Below are positions 53,946 through 63,777 of a stretch of 64,000 nt of DNA, piece by piece. Within the stretch, counting starts at the first letter, position 1, and each line of letters starts with the position of its first letter. The position numbers and the translations under genes were made by a program. Source of the DNA: Streptomyces sp. NL15-2K (GTDB lineage Bacteria > Actinomycetota > Actinomycetes > Streptomycetales > Streptomycetaceae); contig NZ_CP130630.1 in assembly GCF_030551255.1 (NCBI RefSeq), positions 9,423,001-9,487,000 of the forward strand, given 5' to 3'. The notes below the pieces were generated by a model that saw only the letters and a list, made by a program, of their open reading frames with translations, was not told the DNA's origin and did no database searches.

Positions 53946-54140
53946 GCGCATGCACGGCGCGAACCTCATCGCCTCGCTGCCCGGGCCGGGCGACGGGCCG
54001 GCCGTGCTGGTCGGTGCCATCCGGACAGCGTCAGCGGCAGTCCGGGCGCGGACGACAACGCCTCGGGCGTGGCGGTGCTCCCGGAGACGGCACGCCTGCT
54101 GTCCGAGGCGCCGGTTCCCCTGCGGACCCGGGCACACAGC
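53946..54140 (+). pseudogene. M28-family aminopeptidase fragment
   Basis: HGANLIASLPGPGDGPAVLV and, in a different frame, HPDSVSGSPGADDNASGVAV followed by ARLLSEAPVPL recreate the metal-binding region of a secreted M28 aminopeptidase. A one-base shift near 54015 separates them and both ends of the gene are missing. Confidence 0.78.
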
Positions 54141-54480
54141 GACTCCCCGACGGCTTCGAGCGGGTCTTCCCCGAGGCGTCCGCCCGAGGCCCGGGCGGGC
54201 GGTCTCCGGGACTACGAGCGTCTGGCCACCTCACCGCGGCCACCGCCGTGACCGCCGTTTCGTGGCCCGATGCCCGACGTACGGTGTGCACATGTCGCCC
54301 GGCATGCGACCGCTGCCGATGCCGATCTCGAGAATGCGCAGCTCACACCTTTCTATGGCAGCATGTGTGCGTACCGACCCGACACATATGTCGAGGCGGC
54401 GCTCTTGAGGAGGGAACCCGGGAGGCCGTTCCGGAGGCCGCCGTCCGGGCCATGGCCGCGCTCGTGAGCACCCAGCGGCG

Positions 54481-55337
54481 GCGCTGTCGGAGCCCCTCGC
54501 GGACGTGCTCGCGTGCGATCCGCAGCGCACCGCGGTCCTGGAGAGCCTCGGCCTGGTCCACCGGGGTCCCGACGGATTCGTCGTCCACTCATCGCTGGAC
54601 CAGGTCGACGCGGCGACGGCGCGCAGCGCGGGGGAGACGAAGCTCAGCTCGCTGCGGCAGGCCGTCTCGGCCGCCGTCTCCGGCATGGCATGTACACCGC
54701 AGGATGATTGGGGAGCGCAGCCCGACGAGGTGCTGCTCAGCCAGGGACAGGCCTCCGCTGCTACCGGCCGCGCACTCGCCTCGAAGATCGTTCCCCGGCT
54801 CGCCGGGTGCGCCGAGCGGCTGGCCGCGGAGGGAAGCCGCATCCTCGACGTGGGCACCGGCATCGGCGCGCCGGCCTTGGCGCTGGCCCAGGGCTTCCCA
54901 GGGGTGGAGGGCATCGACGTACTGGACCGGGCGCTTGGGTCTGGCGCGGGCGGAGCCGGCCGCCGCGGATCCGGCGGTGGCCGCCCGGGTGTCCCTGCGC
55001 CGGCAGGACGGGGCGGACGTGTCGGAAACGGAGACCTACCGACTGATCTGGCTGCCGGCGCCGTTCCTGTCGGAAGAGGAGTTGCGGGCCGCTCTCGCCC
55101 CGGCTCGTCGAGGCCCTGGAACCGGGAGCGTGGCTCGTGGTGGGGACCGATCCTGTCGCCGATGACGTGCTGCGCCGCTCCGTCGGGCGGTGGACCGCGG
55201 TGCGCGGCGGCGGCAACTCCTTCGACGTGGCGCGCATGAGTGAGGAGCTCGAACCGCTCGGGCTGGGAGAGACCAGGATCTCTCCCACGCTTCCGGGCGG
55301 CCCCGTGCTGGTCGCGGCCCGGCGCCGCGTGTGCTGA
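54481..55337 (+). pseudogene. SAM-dependent methyltransferase, twice frameshifted
   Basis: Three consecutive frames are needed to read the protein: LSEPLADVLACDPQRTAVLE to SRILDVGTGIGAPALALAQG (motif I), then ADVSETETYRLIWLPAPFLS, then VVGTDPVADDVLRRSVGRWT to the stop at 55337. Shifts fall near 54940 and 55110. All parts of a class I methyltransferase are present, so decay is recent or the shifts are sequencing errors. Confidence 0.78.
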
Positions 55338-55422
55338 GTCGTTCAGCCCGAGGGCCTGGCACCTCCCGCGTCCCGCGATGTGAGCCGGGCACGGGGCGGC
55401 GTCGGCGTTCGGCGACCGTTCT

Positions 55423-55875
55423 TCAGGGGCCCTGGAGCAGATCCGCGGTGGCGGCCTCCCAGTCGATTTCGGCGATCTCGCGACCGGCGGGAACGAGCTC
55501 GTACGTGTACTCCAGCCACTCCTCCAGCGGGGACACGGGCAGCTCGAACAGGGCCGCCATGTCTCTGGACGCCAGCTGAAGCCACGCGGTGGCCCGGTCC
55601 TCGGAGTGCGCCGGCCACATCTTGACGTCACCGAGGCCGCTCACCGAGTACAGCCCCTGCTGGAGGAGGTCGCGGCCGATCCGCCACAGGACACGCGGGC
55701 CGCCCTCGATGAGAAGCTCCACGGACACGACCAGGGGAGCCCCCGGATCGAACCGGAACTCCGCCCTGATGGTCTGCCGGGCGGCGAGGTCCAGCACGCG
55801 CTCGATGTCCAGGATCAGCTCAGGACGGGCGTTCGGCGCCAAGCGGGCCTGTACGCCTGGTTGGTTGGTGCTCAT
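55423..55875 (-). CDS. SsgA-like sporulation/cell division protein (SALP)
   Basis: This 150-residue protein is of the SsgA family, which is restricted to sporulating actinomycetes and controls septum placement and spore wall events. Typical pieces are AEFRFDPGAPLVVSVELLIE, WRIGRDLLQQGLYSVSGLGD and LEEWLEYTYELVPAGREIAE. ATG 55875 follows a GGAAGGA site. Which SALP subgroup it is cannot be told by eye. Confidence 0.88.
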   Translation of the reverse strand: MSTNQPGVQARLAPNARPELILDIERVLDLAARQTIRAEFRFDPGAPLVVSVELLIEGGPRVLWRIGRDLLQQGLYSVSGLGDVKMWPAHSEDRATAWLQLASRDMAALFELPVSPLEEWLEYTYELVPAGREIAEIDWEAATADLLQGP

Positions 55876-55944
55876 GGCGGGTGGGTCCTTCCCCGTGACG
55901 AAAGCTGGCCCGACCCACTCTCGTCGCTGCGGAAGCGTCGTACA

Positions 55945-56114
55945 TAAGTCACTTGACCGTCCAACCTCGCCGACTTCGACGGTGAGCCGTGGTGACGCAC
56001 GTGCGCCAGACGGACACCGGTCCGTATCGGGGCGCCCTCTCCGGGGCGGCCTTCCCAGGGGCGCTCGGCCCCCGCGGGCGCTGCGAGCCGCCAACATTAA
56101 GTCATTCGACTGTC
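55945..56114. repeat. Paired 17-bp repeats between ssgA-like gene and hydrolase
   Basis: TAAGTCACTTGACCGTC (55945-55961) and TAAGTCATTCGACTGTC (56098-56114) match at 14 of 17 positions and each contains a small dyad around GTCA. They flank a GC-rich 136-bp stretch in a 322-bp divergent promoter region and look like two operator copies, one near each gene. Confidence 0.55.
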
Positions 56115-56197
56115 GCCCCTGACCTGCGCCTGAACGATCCTGAAACTGTCGCCCGCATGCCAGAGCCGGGTGATCGTCATGCTCGGAGGGGCCAGCC

Positions 56198-57004
56198 GTG
56201 AACCACACTCCCGTCGTCTTCATCCACGGCACCTGGCTGCACGCGCTGTCCTGGGAGTCATGGGCGGAGCGCTTCGCCAGCCGGGGGTTCCTCACCTTCA
56301 CCCCCGGATGGCCGGGGGAGCCGGCCGCCGTCCGGGAGATGCGCAAGTCTTCCGAGACGCTCGCCGGCATTGGCCTGGACATGCTGACAGACCACTACGC
56401 GGAAATCGTACGTTCATTCGAAATCGCGCCGGTGATCGTCGGCCACTCGGTGGGCGGCCTCATCGCGCAGCATCTCATCGGTGCCAACATCGGCCGGGCC
56501 GCGGTGGCCATCGCACCCGCCCCGATCAACGGCATCCCGCTGCCCGACTCCTCGGCCCGGTTGTGGACCCCTCGCCGGGCCGACGACGCCGAACCCGAAC
56601 AGCTGGTGCCCCTGTCTCCGGAGCAGTTTCACCATGCCTTCGCGAACACCGTCGCGGCGGAGGAGTCCGACCGGCTCTTCGAGCGCTACGTCGTACCGAC
56701 GCCCCACCGTCTGCTCGCCGACCTCGGGCACGCGGGCACGGTACGCAGCCCGCGTACCGTGGCGGATGTCGGCAACGCGGACCGTGGCCCGCTCCTGCTG
56801 ATCTCCGGGCAGGAGGACCTGCTGATGCCCGACTCCGTCACGCGCGCGGTGTTCAAGCAGTACGGCGACTCCACGGCCGTGACCGACCTCAAGCAGTTCG
56901 CGGATCGCGCGCACTCCCTGGTCATCGACAGCGGGTGGAGATTCGTCGCCGACTATGTGCTCGGCTGGCTGGACGAACGCGGCCTCCGCGCCTACCTCGC
57001 GTAA
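56198..57004 (+). CDS. Alpha/beta hydrolase
   Basis: This 268-residue hydrolase begins NHTPVVFIHGTWLHALSWES, with elbow IVGHSVGGLIAQHLIG, an acid candidate in LLISGQEDLLMP and His in FADRAHSLVIDSG. It is close to the esterase/haloperoxidase-like group. The GTG start has GGAGGGG upstream. It converges with the LAL regulator that follows. Confidence 0.9.
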   Translation: MNHTPVVFIHGTWLHALSWESWAERFASRGFLTFTPGWPGEPAAVREMRKSSETLAGIGLDMLTDHYAEIVRSFEIAPVIVGHSVGGLIAQHLIGANIGRAAVAIAPAPINGIPLPDSSARLWTPRRADDAEPEQLVPLSPEQFHHAFANTVAAEESDRLFERYVVPTPHRLLADLGHAGTVRSPRTVADVGNADRGPLLLISGQEDLLMPDSVTRAVFKQYGDSTAVTDLKQFADRAHSLVIDSGWRFVADYVLGWLDERGLRAYLA

Positions 57005-57022
57005 CGGCTCAGCGTGCCGCCG

Positions 57023-59800
57023 TCACACGTTCTGGTCGCCGGGGATCTTGCCCAGTGCGTCACGGAGGGCGGCGCGTGAGGTGATGCCGAGTTTGGGGAA
57101 GACGCGGTAGAGGTGTGAGCTGACGGTGCGGGGGGAGAGGTGCATGCGTTCGCCGATCTCCTTGTTGGTCAGGCCACCGGCGGCGAGGTCGGCGATCCGG
57201 CGTTCCTGCCAGGTCAGCGCCGCCAGGTGTGCCGACGAGGTGACGGTGGACGCGCCGGCGGCACGGAGCTCGGCCCGGGCGCGCTCGGCCCAGGTCGGCG
57301 CCCCCAGCCGCTCGAAGGTCTCCGCGGCCAGGGTCAGCGCAGGCCGTGCCGCTTTCCGTCCTTGGGTGTGGCGTTGGCGGATGCCGTGGGCGAGGCGGAT
57401 GCGGGCGAGTTCGAAGGGGAAGTAGGGGGCGGCGGGGTGGGTTTGGGCGCGGTGGTACATGTTTTCGGCTTCGGTGGGGTCGGTGGTGGTCATGGCGAGG
57501 GCGCCGTAGGTGATGAGGGCGAGGCGGGGGGAGATGTCGGGGAGGTTGACGTTTTGGGCGGCGAGGGCGTGGGTGCGTGCTTGTTCGGTGCGGCCGGTGT
57601 GGAGGGCCGCTTCGACGAGGTCGAGGAGGGTGCGGGGGGCCTGGTGGGCGTAAAGGGCAAAGGTGCCGGGGGGTGTGATGCCGATGGCGTGGAGGTAGGC
57701 GGCTTCGTAGTCGCCTTCGGCGAGGGCGGCGGTGGTGCCGATGGCGTCGGCGGTCTGGGTGAGGAATCCGACGCCGCGGGGGCGGGCCCAAGTGTCGACT
57801 GTGGCCTGCAACTGCCGGGCCCGCTCGACCTGGCCCCGCAGGGCGGCCAACAACCCCAGCTGCGCCTGCGTGTGATGAACGAACAGAGTGTGCCGGTGCG
57901 TTGTCGCCAGCTCCAGGCAGCGCTGTCCGGTGTGCTCGGCCTCGCCCCACTCGCCGACCGCGAGCTGGTCCATCATGATCATTTGTAACATGGTCATGGC
58001 GTTGGTCAGGGCCCCCGTCTCCACCTCACGGTCCACGGTGCGCTGGAGATGCGGCCGGTATGGGCTGAGGGTGTCCACGTGGTAGGCGGCCATGGCCAGC
58101 TTGGCGACATCCGACGGCTCCAGGTCGCGGAGACCGGAGAAAGCGTGCTCCACCCGCTCCCGTACACCGGCGCCGCGACGTGCCACGTCGCTCCAGGCAT
58201 CCTGGTAGATGCGCGAATGTGAGGACACCAGGTCGCCCAGTGAGTCCAGGAGCTCATGAGTCCGCTCCCATGCGTCCCCGTCACCCGCGTACAGGTCGAC
58301 GGCCAGTAGCAGGTCGACCAAGCGGGTGAGCATCTCGTTCGGCTCCCCCACCCCGTCGGCGCGCATGCCCTCGATCGTCGCGAAGACCTGGCGCTGTGCG
58401 GACCGCACGTCCCCGTCCTCCCGCGAGGCGGCGAGAGACGCGACATAGCCCGACACGACCACCGAGGCCCGGGAATCGTTGCTGCCGGACCCGGTGTCCG
58501 AGCGGACCAGCTGCCGGGCCTGGTCCAGCCGGCCGGCATCTCCGGCGACGAAGGTTGCGCTGCCCAGTCGTCTGGACCGTTCCTCGCGGTTCTCGCTGAG
58601 CTCCGCGGCACGGGTCAGCCAGGCCACGGCGGCCACCGCGCCGCCCCGCCGGGTCGCGGACTCGGCCGCCGCCTCGAGTGCGGCCGCCACCTCCTCGTCG
58701 GGGTCGACCGTCGAGGCCGCCAGATGCGTGGCCCGCCGCTCGACGTCATCGCGGTGCACCTCGGCGAGAGCCGCGTGCGCCGCGCGCCGCTCGTTGGGCG
58801 TGGCCATGTGCACCACGGTGGAACGCACCAACGGGTGCCGGAAGACGAAGTCGCCGCTGAGCGGATCGACGTCCAGCAGACCGCAGGCCGAGGCATCGTC
58901 GGCCTCGCGCATGCGGTAGCGCGTGCTCCGGGTGCGGTCGGCCGCCGTGCCCGCTCCGACGCCGTCCAGGGCACCGCGCAGCAGCTCAGCGCGCACTGGC
59001 TCGCCGAGGGACTTGATGCGCGCGCCGTACACCTGTTGCAGGCGCTGGGGCAGCGGGATGCCGGTGTACCCGAACAGTTCCCCGGGACTGCGTCCCGTCC
59101 GGCCGCCGCGCAGATAGGGCGGCAGTTCCAGCAGCGCCAAGGGATTGCCCTGGGCCTCGTCCAGCACCAGACGGCGGATCTGAGGATCGAGCCCAGGGTG
59201 GTGCCTGTCCAGGAGTTGTTCGGAGACCCTCTCCGACAGCGTGGTCACCGCCAGTTCGGGCAGCGCGGCCGTGTCGAAGCCCGAGGAAACCTCGCAGCGC
59301 AGGCCGACGACGAGCTTCACCGAGCTGCCGGTCAGCCGGCGCCCCACGAAACCGCACACCTCGGTGCTGGAGGTGTCGAACCACTGGCCGTCGTCGAGCA
59401 CCAGTAGGAGGGGCTGCTGCGACGCCGCGAGGGAGAGCAGGTCGAGGACGGCGATCCCGAGCGTCATGACCGAGGGGGGTGTGCCCTCGCCCCGGCCGAA
59501 GACGACGTCGAAGACCCCCCGGTGCGCGTCGTCCAGCCGGTCGATGTAGGTGAGCAGCGGATACAGGAACTGATGCAGACCGGCGAACGGCAGTTCCGAC
59601 TCGGCCTCGACGCCGACCGCCCTGATCACCCTGTGTTTCTCGGCCGTCGCGAGTTCGACGACGTGGTCCAGCAGGGCGCTCTTGCCCACACCTGCGTCAC
59701 CGCGCAGGACGAGAGCCTGCCCTCCGGAGGCCGCCACGAACGCCGACAGCACCTCCTGCTCGCTTTCCCGGCCGACCATGGCCCCGACGATCGACTCCAC
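57023..59800 (-). CDS. LAL-type LuxR family regulator
   Basis: This regulator of about 925 residues has an N-terminal MVGRESEQEVLSAFVAASGG, Walker A LRGDAGVGKSALLDHVV, Walker B LLLVLDDGQWFDTSS, a TPR-like middle and a C-terminal HTH (LTWQERRIADLAAGGLTNKE, LSPRTVSSHLYRVFPKLG). The start is uncertain between GTG codons at 59800, 59809 and 59818; all lie before the conserved N-terminus. The window's three LAL genes share architecture but differ clearly in sequence. Confidence 0.92.
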   Translation of the reverse strand: MESIVGAMVGRESEQEVLSAFVAASGGQALVLRGDAGVGKSALLDHVVELATAEKHRVIRAVGVEAESELPFAGLHQFLYPLLTYIDRLDDAHRGVFDVVFGRGEGTPPSVMTLGIAVLDLLSLAASQQPLLLVLDDGQWFDTSSTEVCGFVGRRLTGSSVKLVVGLRCEVSSGFDTAALPELAVTTLSERVSEQLLDRHHPGLDPQIRRLVLDEAQGNPLALLELPPYLRGGRTGRSPGELFGYTGIPLPQRLQQVYGARIKSLGEPVRAELLRGALDGVGAGTAADRTRSTRYRMREADDASACGLLDVDPLSGDFVFRHPLVRSTVVHMATPNERRAAHAALAEVHRDDVERRATHLAASTVDPDEEVAAALEAAAESATRRGGAVAAVAWLTRAAELSENREERSRRLGSATFVAGDAGRLDQARQLVRSDTGSGSNDSRASVVVSGYVASLAASREDGDVRSAQRQVFATIEGMRADGVGEPNEMLTRLVDLLLAVDLYAGDGDAWERTHELLDSLGDLVSSHSRIYQDAWSDVARRGAGVRERVEHAFSGLRDLEPSDVAKLAMAAYHVDTLSPYRPHLQRTVDREVETGALTNAMTMLQMIMMDQLAVGEWGEAEHTGQRCLELATTHRHTLFVHHTQAQLGLLAALRGQVERARQLQATVDTWARPRGVGFLTQTADAIGTTAALAEGDYEAAYLHAIGITPPGTFALYAHQAPRTLLDLVEAALHTGRTEQARTHALAAQNVNLPDISPRLALITYGALAMTTTDPTEAENMYHRAQTHPAAPYFPFELARIRLAHGIRQRHTQGRKAARPALTLAAETFERLGAPTWAERARAELRAAGASTVTSSAHLAALTWQERRIADLAAGGLTNKEIGERMHLSPRTVSSHLYRVFPKLGITSRAALRDALGKIPGDQNV

Positions 59801-60066
59801 CGCCCCCACTCCCTTCACCGCCGAACCGGCCCGCCCCGACGCTCTCGCGTCCGTCCGTACGGACACGCCAGGCGTAATGGTGAGGGTACGTCGTTCCTGG
59901 CAGCCACATGTCGGATGGCTGCATGTCCGACAGCACGGCCGTCGGCCGACCGGTCTCTCACACCTGACCCAGAAGACTGGATGCCGCTGCGTTCTGGCTG
60001 CGCTCACCGGGCCACGGAGAGATACGTGACGCATCGCTTCCGGAGCCGGGGGACGGTGGGGTCCTG

Positions 60067-60480
60067 GTGCGCACGTTGTGGTCGGGTGTCAGCCGCGGCA
60101 CCGAGATGCTGGCCTTCCGCGGCCAGGTGCCGCGCAGTCGGCGGGACGTGATGCGGGCGCCGTCCCAGGAGGGCGATTTCCCCGGTCCGTCGTCCCCGCG
60201 AGCGGTGACCCCGGTGCCGGACGGCGTGCCCGCCGAACGGGCCGTCCCCGCGAGCACTGTCGAGACCGCCGTCAACTCCCCGTGGAATGCCGCACCCTTG
60301 GTCGGCGACCGGATCGCGGTGGTCGGCGGCGGCACGGTTGGCGCTCGGTGACGGCCGTCCCGGGCGACGCGCGCGAGGGGTGCGACCTGGTCGTACACGC
60401 CAGCGCCACCGAACAGGGCCTCACCCGCCTCGGGCGACCTCCCCGCGCTGTGCCGGCGCATCCGGTACGAGGACTGACGC
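60067..60480 (+). pseudogene. Zinc-type dehydrogenase fragment with internal deletion
   Basis: [20 protein letters not shown] followed by [15 protein letters not shown] and [15 protein letters not shown] recalls the N-terminal half and Rossmann motif of a medium-chain dehydrogenase. A later piece in another frame (GCDLVVHASATEQGLTR) follows too soon. Parts between them are missing, so the gene is dead. Confidence 0.72.
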
Positions 60481-60582
60481 CGGTTCTGCACATGTGAGCC
60501 AGTCTCATACATGTCTATCTACACGTGTGTACGGACGCAAAGGCGGGGCCCAACAGGCGAACCGCTGGGAAGCGAGGTGGGC

Positions 60583-60879
60583 ATGGACTGGGCAGACCGA
60601 GGGCTGTGCCGGACGCAGCCTGACCGGATGTTCGCCGAAGGAACCGCCCAGAACGAGGCCAAGGCCGTGTGCCTCGACTGCCCGGTACGGTTCGAATGCC
60701 TCGCCTACGCCCTGGACCACCGCGAGGAGTACGGCGTGTGGGGCGCGATGACCGAACGGGAGCGCCGTGCGCTGCTGCGCCGCCGGCCAGCGGTGACCTC
60801 CTGGGCGGAAGTCTTCCGAGCGGCCCGGACGTGCGAGGACGCCGGGCAGCGATTCTCGGCCGTGCGGCGCGACCGCTGA
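60583..60879 (+). CDS. WhiB-family iron-sulfur regulator
   Basis: This Wbl protein has about 98 residues, with four cluster-ligand Cys (C9, C30, C33, C39: VCLDCPVRFECLAYALDH) and the GVWGAM turn followed by a basic RERRALLRR tail. WhiB proteins bind sigma factor region 4 and respond to redox or NO. ATG 60583 has GAGGTGGG upstream; ATG 60511 would add 24 residues. Confidence 0.93.
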   Translation: MDWADRGLCRTQPDRMFAEGTAQNEAKAVCLDCPVRFECLAYALDHREEYGVWGAMTERERRALLRRRPAVTSWAEVFRAARTCEDAGQRFSAVRRDR

Positions 60880-60892
60880 GACCGTGGCCGGT

Positions 60893-61474
60893 TCAGGGGC
60901 GCAGCGCCTGGAGGGTCAGTTCGCCGTACCGGCGCCACAGTGCCGGGTCCCGCTCCGCGAGGTTGATCAGCTGCAGACACATGCCGCACAGCACCACCCG
61001 CAGATCGAGCGGGTTGGCGTCCGGGCGGACCCGGCCTGCCGTCCTCGCCGCGTCCATCAGAACTGCCAGCCGATCCAGCAGGGGACCGGTGTACGTCGTC
61101 GACCGCCCCTCCGCGAGCGCTTCCGACAGCAGACGATCCCGGGCGAGGTTCTCGAAGAGCAGGATCACAAAGGTGTCGAAGGCCGCCGCGGTCTCGGCCT
61201 CCGCCAGGACGGGCGCGGTGGCGCGCTCCAACTCCGCCGGCCGGTGCCGTACGACCGCCTCCACCAGGTCTTCCTTGCTCGGGTAGCTGCGGTACACCGT
61301 GGCCTTCCCGACCTCGGCGCGCTCGGCGACCTGCGGCACGGTGCCCTGGAGCCCGAACTCCGCGAAGACCTCCAGCGCCGCCGCGAAGACCCGCTCATGG
61401 TTGCGGCGGGCGTCGGCCCGCTTGTGGGGCGAGTCCTGCCGGGTCTGCTGCGAAGTCGTCTGCGCCGGGTTCAC
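60893..61474 (-). CDS. TetR-family regulator
   Basis: This TetR repressor of about 193 residues has an N-terminal HTH (VFAAALEVFAEFGLQGTVPQ, VGKATVYRSYPSKEDLVEAV) and a C-terminal ligand domain of the kind often annotated as SBP-like. The GTG opening VNPAQTTSQQTRQ was chosen; ATG 61520 and further upstream starts are open. It converges with whiB and is divergent from a truncated dehydrogenase, which might have been its target. Confidence 0.87.
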   Translation of the reverse strand: MNPAQTTSQQTRQDSPHKRADARRNHERVFAAALEVFAEFGLQGTVPQVAERAEVGKATVYRSYPSKEDLVEAVVRHRPAELERATAPVLAEAETAAAFDTFVILLFENLARDRLLSEALAEGRSTTYTGPLLDRLAVLMDAARTAGRVRPDANPLDLRVVLCGMCLQLINLAERDPALWRRYGELTLQALRP

Positions 61475-61539
61475 CCGTTCATTCTGCGTGATCGCGTTAC
61501 GCTCGAGGTCGCCGCCGCGCATGACTTCCCGGTACCCGG

Positions 61540-62046
61540 TTGGCCACGGGGCGCGGGGTGCACCGCGAGGCGGTCCTCGTGGCCCGGACGGCGCGCACCA
61601 CACCGGCCGGGCATGCGCACGGGGCGGCGGAGCTGCCCGCGCTGCTGCCCACGGTGGACGCGGTGGTGCTGTGCGCGCCGCTGACCGACCGGACGCGCGG
61701 CATGTTCGGCGCGGACGCGCTGGCGTTGCTGAAGGACGGGGCGCTGCTGGTGAACGCGGCCCGCGGCGAGCTGGTGGACACTCGCGCGGTGGTCCGTGAG
61801 GTACGGGCGGGGCGGCTCCGGGTCGCGCTCGACGTCACCGATCCGGAACCGCTGCCGCCCGGCCGCCCGCTGTGGAACCTGCCCGGCGCTCTGATCACCC
61901 CACACGTGGCAGCGTTCACCGACGCCTTCTCCCCGATGACCGTGGACTTCCTGCGGCGGCAGCTCTGCCGCTACAAACGGGGCGAGGAGCTGCACAACGT
62001 CGTTCTCGCGACGACCGGAGCCGAGGCCGATGAGCAGGCTGCCTAG
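61540..62046 (+). pseudogene. D-2-hydroxyacid dehydrogenase C-terminal part
   Basis: From LVARTARTTPAGHAHGAAEL on, the frame follows NAD-dependent 2-hydroxyacid dehydrogenases, with the Arg in NAARGELVDTRAVV, Glu in TDPEPLPPG and His in LITPHVAAFTDAFS. The N-terminal substrate half and most of the Rossmann fold, including the GxGxxG, are missing, so it should be inactive. Confidence 0.78.
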
Positions 62047-62050
62047 GCCC

Positions 62051-62966
62051 ATGACGACGTCCACCTACGGTGACCACCCGAAGGTGCTCGGGCCCGACAC
62101 CACACTCGCGCGGGTGTTCCCGTTCTTCGAGTCTCAGGGGCACTGCGATCCGGCCGCGCCTGGCAGGCCCTGACCCGTACCTGGAACTGGGCCGCGCCGC
62201 TCACCGCCGCCGCACCCCACGCCGACTCTCCAGGGCCGGTGGCACGGCCGACCCCCGGTGGCTTCGCGCTGTCCGGACAGTGGCGCCTCCCCGCGCACGA
62301 CGGAACCGGCCCGTGGCTGGTCCTGACACTCGCCCCCGCGAGGAACAGCGCTCCCGACCCCTTCGTGGTGGCCGCCAATGTGCTCCCGGGCGGTCTCACC
62401 GGCGGGACCGCCCCCGCGTTCCGCCTGGAAGACGTGTACGTGCCGGCCGGTTTCGTCACACACTCGGCGGGACACCGCTGCGGGCCGGGGACGCGGCCTT
62501 CTTCTGGACGGCGGTCGCCGCCCTGGCGCTGGGCACGGCCCGCCGCATGACCGACGTACTGGCCGCCCCGGCTGCGGGTGGAGCGGCCGACGCGGCCCGG
62601 GGGCCGGTGCCGTCCACCGCCGTGGCCTCCGAGCAGGCCGCCGTGCTGCAGGACGAACGGCTGAGCCTGGCCGCGGCCCTGCACGGTGCCCCCTCCGCCC
62701 GGCAGGGCCTGCCCGCGTCCGTCGAGAAGCGGCTCGCCGCGCACGTCGGACGAGCCGGGAACACCGTCCACCATGTGGTCGCTGCGGCTTACGAACAGGC
62801 GTTGGCATCGACCGGGAGCGCCGGCCGACACCCGCCGGTGAACTTGATCAAGGCCGGTTCACCGATACTTCAGCAAGTGCGGCACGCGACGGAGCTTCTG
62901 CTGCCGCACGACAGGACCTCCCTCAGGAAGGCTGAACACGGTGACGACCGCCGCATATCAGGGTGA
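62051..62966 (+). pseudogene. Acyl-CoA dehydrogenase-like gene, frameshifted
   Basis: Similarity to acyl-CoA dehydrogenase or flavin monooxygenase-type proteins is spread over three frames. A short start MTTSTYGDHPKVLGPDTTLA is followed by RTWNWAAPLT and GGFALSGQWRLPAHDGTGPW in another frame. After about 62465 comes DAAFFWTAVAALALGTARRM to the end. The stop overlaps the start of pheA by 26 bp. The order suggests a once complete, now broken gene. Confidence 0.65.
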
Positions 62967-63777
62967 ACCCGGATCCAACTCGGCAACCGCCGCGCGTGCC
63001 CTCTACCCTGACGGCAGCGAACTGGCCTGCACAGGCTTCGAGCAGGCCTTGGACGCCGTGACGCTGGGCGCCGCCGACGTCGCCGTGATCCCGGTGGACA
63101 ACTCCGCGGCCGGACGGGTCGCGGACGTACATCACCTGCTGCCGGAGTCGGGGCTGTTCATCGTCGCCGAGTACTTCCTCGCCATCCGCTTCGACCTGAT
63201 GGGGGTGCCCGGCGCGACGCTGGACCAGGTGGAGTGCGTACGCAGTCACGTGCACGCGCTGGGACAGTGCCGCAAGGTGTTGCGGGAAGGCGGCTGGCGC
63301 GCTCTCGTCAGCGACGACACGGCCGGAGCGGCGCGCGAGGTGGCCGAACTGGGCGATCCGCGGCACGCGGCGCTCGCCCCGCCCGCCGCGGCCGGACTGT
63401 ACGGCCTCGACGTGCTGCGGGCCGAGGTCGAGGACGATCCGGACAACACCACACGGTTCGTAGTCCTCTCCCGGGACGCCACCCTGGCCCCGCACACCGG
63501 GGAGCCGACGATGACGAGCCTGTTCTTCAGCGTCCGCAACATCCCCAGCGCGCTGTACAAGGCGCTCGGCGGCTTCGCCAGCAGCGGCGTGAACCTCACC
63601 AAGATCGAGAGCTACCAAATCGGCGCCGGGCTCAACGCCAGCCGCTTCTACGTCGAGATCGAGGGACACCCCGACGACGAGCGCGTCGCCCTCGCTCTGC
63701 ACGAACTGCGCTTCTTCTCCACCGAGGTGCGCGTCCTGGGTGTGTACCCCGCGCATCCGCACCGGTTGAAGAACTGA
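62941..63777 (+). CDS. pheA: Prephenate dehydratase with atypical ACT motif
   Basis: This enzyme converts prephenate to phenylpyruvate in phenylalanine synthesis. The 278-residue protein has AAYQGEPGSNSATAARALYP at the start, VIPVDNSAAGRV, the catalytic Thr-Thr-Arg-Phe (NTTRFVVLS) and a C-terminal ACT domain. The ACT motif reads NLTKIESYQIGAG, not the ESRP that binds phenylalanine in the usual feedback-regulated enzymes. The following GHPDDERVALALHELRFFS resembles the alphaproteobacterial form. It could be a second, secondary-metabolism copy acquired by transfer. Confidence 0.9.
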   Translation: MTTAAYQGEPGSNSATAARALYPDGSELACTGFEQALDAVTLGAADVAVIPVDNSAAGRVADVHHLLPESGLFIVAEYFLAIRFDLMGVPGATLDQVECVRSHVHALGQCRKVLREGGWRALVSDDTAGAAREVAELGDPRHAALAPPAAAGLYGLDVLRAEVEDDPDNTTRFVVLSRDATLAPHTGEPTMTSLFFSVRNIPSALYKALGGFASSGVNLTKIESYQIGAGLNASRFYVEIEGHPDDERVALALHELRFFSTEVRVLGVYPAHPHRLKN

